Origin: Chitinophagaceae bacterium
Lineage (GTDB): Bacteria; Bacteroidota; Bacteroidia; Chitinophagales; Chitinophagaceae
Direction: 5' to 3'
DNA length: 10,046 bases
NCBI GenBank assembly: GCA_025351145.1
Contig: JANXWM010000744.1
Location: 1 to 10,046, forward strand
Positions 7,398-10,046 of the stretch are shown piece after piece; positions within the stretch are counted from its first letter, which is position 1, and every line of letters begins with the position of its first letter. The position numbers and the translations under genes were made by a program. The notes under the pieces are model-generated. The model ran no database searches, was not told where the DNA came from, and worked only from the letters and a program-made list of their open reading frames with translations.

Positions 7398-7465
7398 GAC
7401 GCCCCCGGCCCCTGAAGGGGTATAAGAAAAAAGGCAGGGAATTACACATTGCTGAAATATATTCA

Positions 7466-7516
7466 GAACGTACAAGAGTGCGACGCAAGGAACGATGATA
7501 GTAGTAATATAGTTTG
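7466..7516. repeat. Dispersed intergenic repeat, right arm D
   Basis: GAACGTACAAG (7466-7476) matches the right blocks of copies A and B, and 7493-7516 matches copy A's right outer flank (754-777) at 22 of 24 bases. The arm itself, GTACAAGAGTGCGACGCAA (7470-7488), is not the usual right-arm sequence but the exact reverse complement of the left arm. Paired with arm C it makes a perfect 20-bp inverted repeat with 334 bp between arms. A decayed left arm of a separate copy might be CTGCGTAACGTTCATGTAT at 7332-7350 (12 of 19 matches), which is an alternative reading. Confidence 0.75.
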
Positions 7517-7563
7517 GCCCATAAAATGTATAACCATAAAACAATAATTAAAAACCCCATCAA

Positions 7564-8556
7564 ATGAAAATAGCAGTAGTTGGCGCAACAGGCCTGGTAG
7601 GTACAAAAATGTTGCAGGTTTTGGCCGAAAGAAATTTCCCCGTTACGGAGTTGGTTCCGGTAGCATCAGAAAGATCTGTTGGTAAGGAAGTAGAATTTAA
7701 AAGCGCCAGGTATAAGGTAGTAAGCATGACGGATGCCATAGCCGCAAAACCAGCCGTAGCAATATTTTCAGCCGGTGGAAGCACTTCACTGGAGTGGGCG
7801 CCAAAGTTTGCGGCAGCAGGCATTACAGTGATTGATAACAGCAGCGCATGGCGCATGGATCCCACAAAAAAATTAGTGGTACCCGAGATAAATGCAGACG
7901 CATTAACAGCAGAAGATAAAATTATTGCAAACCCTAATTGCAGCACTATTCAAATGGTGGTTGCACTAAATCCGCTGCATAAAAAATATGGCATAAAAAG
8001 AATTGTAGTAAGCACTTATCAAAGTGTTACCGGTACCGGCGTAAAAGCTGTTGACCAGTTGATGAACGAAAGAAAAGGTATTGAAGGAGATATGGCTTAC
8101 AAATACCCGATTGACCTGAATGTGATCCCGCAGATTGATGTGTTTCTTGATAATGGTTACACCAAAGAAGAGATGAAAATGGTGAAAGAAACAAATAAGA
8201 TTATGCGTGATGACAGCATTCGTGTTACCGCAACCACCGTTCGTATTCCCGTTGTGGGCGGCCACAGCGAAAGTGTGAATGTTGAATTTGAAAATGATTT
8301 TGATCTTGACGAAGTGAAAAATATTTTAAGTAATTCTCCCGGTGTTATCGTGCAGGATGATCTTGCCAATCAGGTGTATCCAATGCCTTTATGGGCGCAT
8401 GAAAAAGATGAAGTTTTTGTAGGCAGGCTGCGCCGCGATGAAACGCAACCCAACACTTTAAACATGTGGATCGTTAGCGATAACCTGCGTAAAGGTGCGG
8501 CTACAAATGCCATACAGATAGCAGAGTATTTGATGAGTGTGAACTTACTCGGTTAA
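7564..8556 (+). CDS. asd: Aspartate-semialdehyde dehydrogenase
   Basis: The 330-residue cytoplasmic enzyme reduces aspartyl-4-phosphate to aspartate-4-semialdehyde with NADPH, the branch point to lysine/diaminopimelate, threonine, methionine and isoleucine. All family landmarks are present: the nucleotide-binding loop GATGLVG (7-13), SAGGSTS (69-75), NSSAWRMD (92-99), VPEIN (106-110), the catalytic cysteine in NPNCSTIQ (C126), YQSVTGTG (152-159), and RIPVVGGHSES (227-237) with substrate-binding R227 and catalytic H234. Length and motif order are those of the bacterial enzyme, with no anomaly. The gene stands alone between the repeat-containing gap and its own terminator, with no other amino-acid biosynthesis gene beside it in this window. 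There is no Shine-Dalgarno sequence before the ATG, as usual in Bacteroidota. Confidence 0.97.
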   Translation: MKIAVVGATGLVGTKMLQVLAERNFPVTELVPVASERSVGKEVEFKSARYKVVSMTDAIAAKPAVAIFSAGGSTSLEWAPKFAAAGITVIDNSSAWRMDPTKKLVVPEINADALTAEDKIIANPNCSTIQMVVALNPLHKKYGIKRIVVSTYQSVTGTGVKAVDQLMNERKGIEGDMAYKYPIDLNVIPQIDVFLDNGYTKEEMKMVKETNKIMRDDSIRVTATTVRIPVVGGHSESVNVEFENDFDLDEVKNILSNSPGVIVQDDLANQVYPMPLWAHEKDEVFVGRLRRDETQPNTLNMWIVSDNLRKGAATNAIQIAEYLMSVNLLG

Positions 8557-8576
8557 TATTTTTTTTAATTAAATGT

Positions 8577-8610
8577 AATGTGCCTGGTAGTTTTATCAGG
8601 CACATTTTTT
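8577..8610 (+). terminator. asd: Intrinsic terminator after asd
   Basis: AATGTGCCTG (8577-8586) and CAGGCACATT (8597-8606) form a perfect 10-bp stem with a 10-nt loop, and the T-run reaches 8610. It ends only 11 bp before the next start codon, separating asd from the MmcQ/YjbR-family gene. Confidence 0.92.
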
Positions 8611-8621
8611 ATTTTTAAGGA

Positions 8622-8975
8622 ATGAATATTGAAACACTACGTGAATATTGTTTATCAAAGAAAGCCGTGGAGGAAAGTTTTCCTTTTGGCGAAGACACGC
8701 TTGTATTTAAAGTAGGTGGCAAAATATTTTTACTCGCGGGTTTAGAAAATAACCCGCTGCAGTTTAATGCAAAATGCGACCCCGAAAAAGCCCTTGAATT
8801 AAGGGAACAATACGATGCCATACAACCCGGTTACCACATGAATAAAAAACACTGGAACACAGTTATTGCCGATGGACGTTTATCAAATGCTTTACTAAAA
8901 GAAATGATCGATGATTCTTATGATCTTATCGTAAAGTCACTGTCAAAGAATGTAAAGGCAGAATTTGAATTATAA
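8622..8975 (+). CDS. MmcQ/YjbR family protein
   Basis: The 117-residue product has the layout of the MmcQ/YjbR family (CyaY-like fold), small cytoplasmic proteins often labelled DNA-binding although their role is not established. Recognisable parts are the N-terminal helix MNIETLREYCLSKKAVEESF, the FPFGEDTLVFKVGGKIF strand pair (20-36), the KCDPEKALELREQY helix (51-64), and PGYHMNKKHWNTVI (69-82), the most conserved family segment. A C-terminal helix carries DDSYDLIVKSL (97-107). Length is typical. The start lies 11 bp after the asd terminator; TATTTTTA at 8610-8617 is a near-match to the -7 element, which would make the message almost leaderless, but no -33 box is visible. There is no transmembrane segment or signal peptide. 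Confidence 0.9.
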   Translation: MNIETLREYCLSKKAVEESFPFGEDTLVFKVGGKIFLLAGLENNPLQFNAKCDPEKALELREQYDAIQPGYHMNKKHWNTVIADGRLSNALLKEMIDDSYDLIVKSLSKNVKAEFEL

Positions 8976-9005
8976 CTGATCTGGATAAATGTAAATCTGA
9001 TAAAA

Positions 9006-9036
9006 TTTTATAGCTCTTGCTTAACTGGTAATTTGG
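9006..9036 (+). promoter_or_regulatory. Candidate promoter of the 205-aa lipoprotein gene
   Basis: TTTT at 9006-9009 (three of four to the -33 TTTG) is followed after 19 bp by TAATTTGG at 9029-9036 (one mismatch to TAnnTTTG). A start near 9042 would leave a leader of about 16 nt. Both boxes are imperfect. Confidence 0.35.
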
Positions 9037-9057
9037 CTTCTTAAAACCAATATCAAA

Positions 9058-9675
9058 ATGAAAAGCAATTTCATTACTGTGGCTATTGCTGCTATGGCCG
9101 TTTTCAACATAACCTGCACCAAACCCAAAACTGAAATCAATAATTCTGTAATTCAAAGCCAGGCTGAAGAAAACAGCCTTGCAGCCGGTAAAACCAAAAC
9201 CTATCTAATACCCAAGGGCAGCCAGTACTGCAAACCAAATCCATTAACATTCACCACACAAAGCCAGGTAACTTTTAAAGCTGTATTTGATAGTTCCTGC
9301 ATTTATACAACAATTGATCCCCTAAACCAGGATGATATTAATAAGCTCTACGGCTTTTCTGATTGTAACGATCAGCACCTCATCAACAGTGCACGTGTAG
9401 GATGGCGCTGGAGCAAAGATTCGCTGCGCATTTTTTCTTTTGTACACAACGATGGTGTTATGCTGATGAATGAAATTACTACGGCAAAAATCGGCAGCGT
9501 TATCAAATGCCGGATAACCTGTTTGGCGGATAGCTATACATTTGAAGTAAACGGAATCACAACTTCTGTTCCCCGGCATTGTTCGGGAAATTATACACGC
9601 TATAAATTGTATCCATATTTTGGCGGCGATGAGTTTGCACCGCACGATATAAAAATCCAGGTCACCGAATTATAA
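9058..9675 (+). CDS. Uncharacterised Cys-rich lipoprotein (205 aa)
   Basis: The N-terminus is a lipoprotein signal peptide (MKSNFITVAIAAMAVFNITC) with lipidation expected at C20, followed by a polar linker (about 21-45) and a globular domain (about 46-205). The domain has six further cysteines (58, 81, 103, 151, 155, 175) that could form disulfides in the envelope. Striking motifs are FDSSCIYTTI (77-86), INKLYGFSDC (94-103), NSARVGWRW (110-118), LRIFSFVHNDG (123-133) and the C-terminal LYPYFGGDEFAPHDIKI (184-200). The alternating pattern suggests a mainly beta, jelly-roll-like fold, possibly carbohydrate-binding; this is inference only. I cannot name the family. It has no shared unit with the MmcQ/YjbR gene 82 bp upstream and converges on the DUF2461-family gene, with 6 bp between stop codons. 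Confidence 0.85.
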   Translation: MKSNFITVAIAAMAVFNITCTKPKTEINNSVIQSQAEENSLAAGKTKTYLIPKGSQYCKPNPLTFTTQSQVTFKAVFDSSCIYTTIDPLNQDDINKLYGFSDCNDQHLINSARVGWRWSKDSLRIFSFVHNDGVMLMNEITTAKIGSVIKCRITCLADSYTFEVNGITTSVPRHCSGNYTRYKLYPYFGGDEFAPHDIKIQVTEL

Positions 9676-9676
9676 A

Positions 9677-9705
9677 ACGCATCAACCTTCTAATGCGTGG
9701 TTGAT
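9677..9705. repeat. Interleaved inverted repeats between convergent genes
   Basis: ACGCAT (9677-9682) pairs with ATGCGT (9693-9698), and ATCAACC (9681-9687) pairs with GGTTGAT (9699-9705). The two hairpins overlap in an a-b-a'-b' order, so they are alternatives or a pseudoknot. On the minus strand the first hairpin is followed by TTTT, which could act as a weak terminator. The plus strand has no T-run after it. Confidence 0.4.
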
Positions 9706-10046
9706 AAAAGCAATAAAAGGCTGCAAAGCTTCAAATGCACCGGCTATTTTTTTCACCAGGTTTTTATCAGTAAGCTCTGCATCTGTTACCGGCATCATGG
9801 CAACAAAACTTTTCATTTTTATATATTCAATGGCGGGGTTATCCGCTTCATAACCTTTTGGCGGACGGCTTAAACTTGTGCCTTCACTGTCACCCAGTTT
9901 TTCGTAAGTAGCAATAAACTTTTTATTGCCAATGATCTTTTTAAAATCATCAAAATTGTAATCAATTTCCTGTCGCAGTTTTTTCAGCCCGTCAACTTCG
10001 GGCATCCATAAACCGCCGCCCACAAAACTGTTGCCCGGCTCGCAGT
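9682..10046 (-). CDS. DUF2461 family protein, C-terminal part (runs off the right edge)
   Basis: The frame is open from the right window edge (first full codon complement 10042-10044) to TGA at the complement of 9682-9684, giving the last 120 residues. The sequence matches what I know of the DUF2461 family: EPGNSFVGGGLWMPE at the start of the visible part, then LRQEIDYNFDDFKKII, LSRPPKGYEADNPAIEYIKMKSFVA and a C-terminal helix ending FINHALEG. In-frame GTG (complement of 10021-10023) and ATG codons at the left of this block fall inside conserved family sequence, so the real start lies outside the window. Function of the family is unknown. No signal peptide or membrane segment is visible in this part. 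It converges on the lipoprotein gene. Confidence 0.88.
   Translation of the reverse strand, partial: CEPGNSFVGGGLWMPEVDGLKKLRQEIDYNFDDFKKIIGNKKFIATYEKLGDSEGTSLSRPPKGYEADNPAIEYIKMKSFVAMMPVTDAELTDKNLVKKIAGAFEALQPFIAFINHALEG

Larger units (their letters stand above)
7016..7563. other. Intergenic region between M13 peptidase and asd
   Basis: This 548-bp gap contains the peptidase terminator (7038-7079), repeat arm C (7098-7134), a candidate mini transcription unit (7235-7397), a short GC-rich hairpin CCCCTGAAGGGG (7409-7420) and repeat arm D (7466-7516). The 47 bp just before asd contain TATAGTTTG (7508-7516), a one-base-off -7 box that overlaps the end of the repeat; I cannot define the asd promoter more firmly. 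Confidence 0.6.

Noticed and set aside
7409..7420. CCCCTGAAGGGG hairpin as a terminator or operator.
   Set aside because: The stem is only 4 bp with a tetraloop and no T-run follows; it is recorded only as a small GC-rich palindrome.
588..7516. CRISPR array.
   Set aside because: Only a few widely scattered repeat copies exist, with no regular short spacers and no cas genes.
7258..7563. Minus-strand 101-aa frame with a hydrophobic N-terminus.
   Set aside because: It runs antisense through repeat arm D, the GC-rich hairpin and the T-run of a terminator; composition is low-complexity and start/stop context gives no support.

Overview
The window looks like chromosomal DNA from a member of the Bacteroidota, most likely Chitinophagaceae or a close relative. 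Evidence: low-to-moderate GC, genes without Shine-Dalgarno sequences, promoters of the Bacteroidota type (TTTG / TAnnTTTG), a type IX secretion (T9SS) C-terminal sorting domain, SprB-like repeats and Bacteroidota-style lipoproteins. The genus assignment is inference.

Layout. Positions 1-3540 (minus strand) hold two tandem paralogues of a secreted protein with a glycosidase-like TIM-barrel N-terminus. The left one is cut by the window edge; the right one is complete (880 aa) and ends in a T9SS sorting domain. Divergently, 3955-4878 encodes a PfkB-family kinase, followed after a terminator by an M13 (neprilysin/PepO-type) zinc metallopeptidase lipoprotein (4970-7015). After a 548-bp gap come aspartate-semialdehyde dehydrogenase (asd, 7564-8556), an MmcQ/YjbR-family protein (8622-8975) and an uncharacterised Cys-rich lipoprotein (9058-9675). 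The last faces the C-terminal part of a DUF2461-family gene (9682-10046, minus). Several genes have their own intrinsic terminator, so most look monocistronic. Apart from the tandem paralogues, the genes form no obvious shared pathway.

What stands out. All three intergenic gaps over 400 bp carry the same dispersed repeat. It has two conserved ends that are inverted relative to each other (TTGCGTCGCACTCTTGTAC on one side, GTACAAGTGAGTGACACAA on the other), with interiors of about 80-95 bp that do not match between copies. In the third gap two arms form an exact 20-bp inverted repeat 334 bp apart. Between them lies what reads as a complete tiny transcription unit: Bacteroidota promoter, near-leaderless 21-codon Lys/His-rich ORF, strong terminator. 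The repeat family and this mini-gene are the best candidates for something undescribed.
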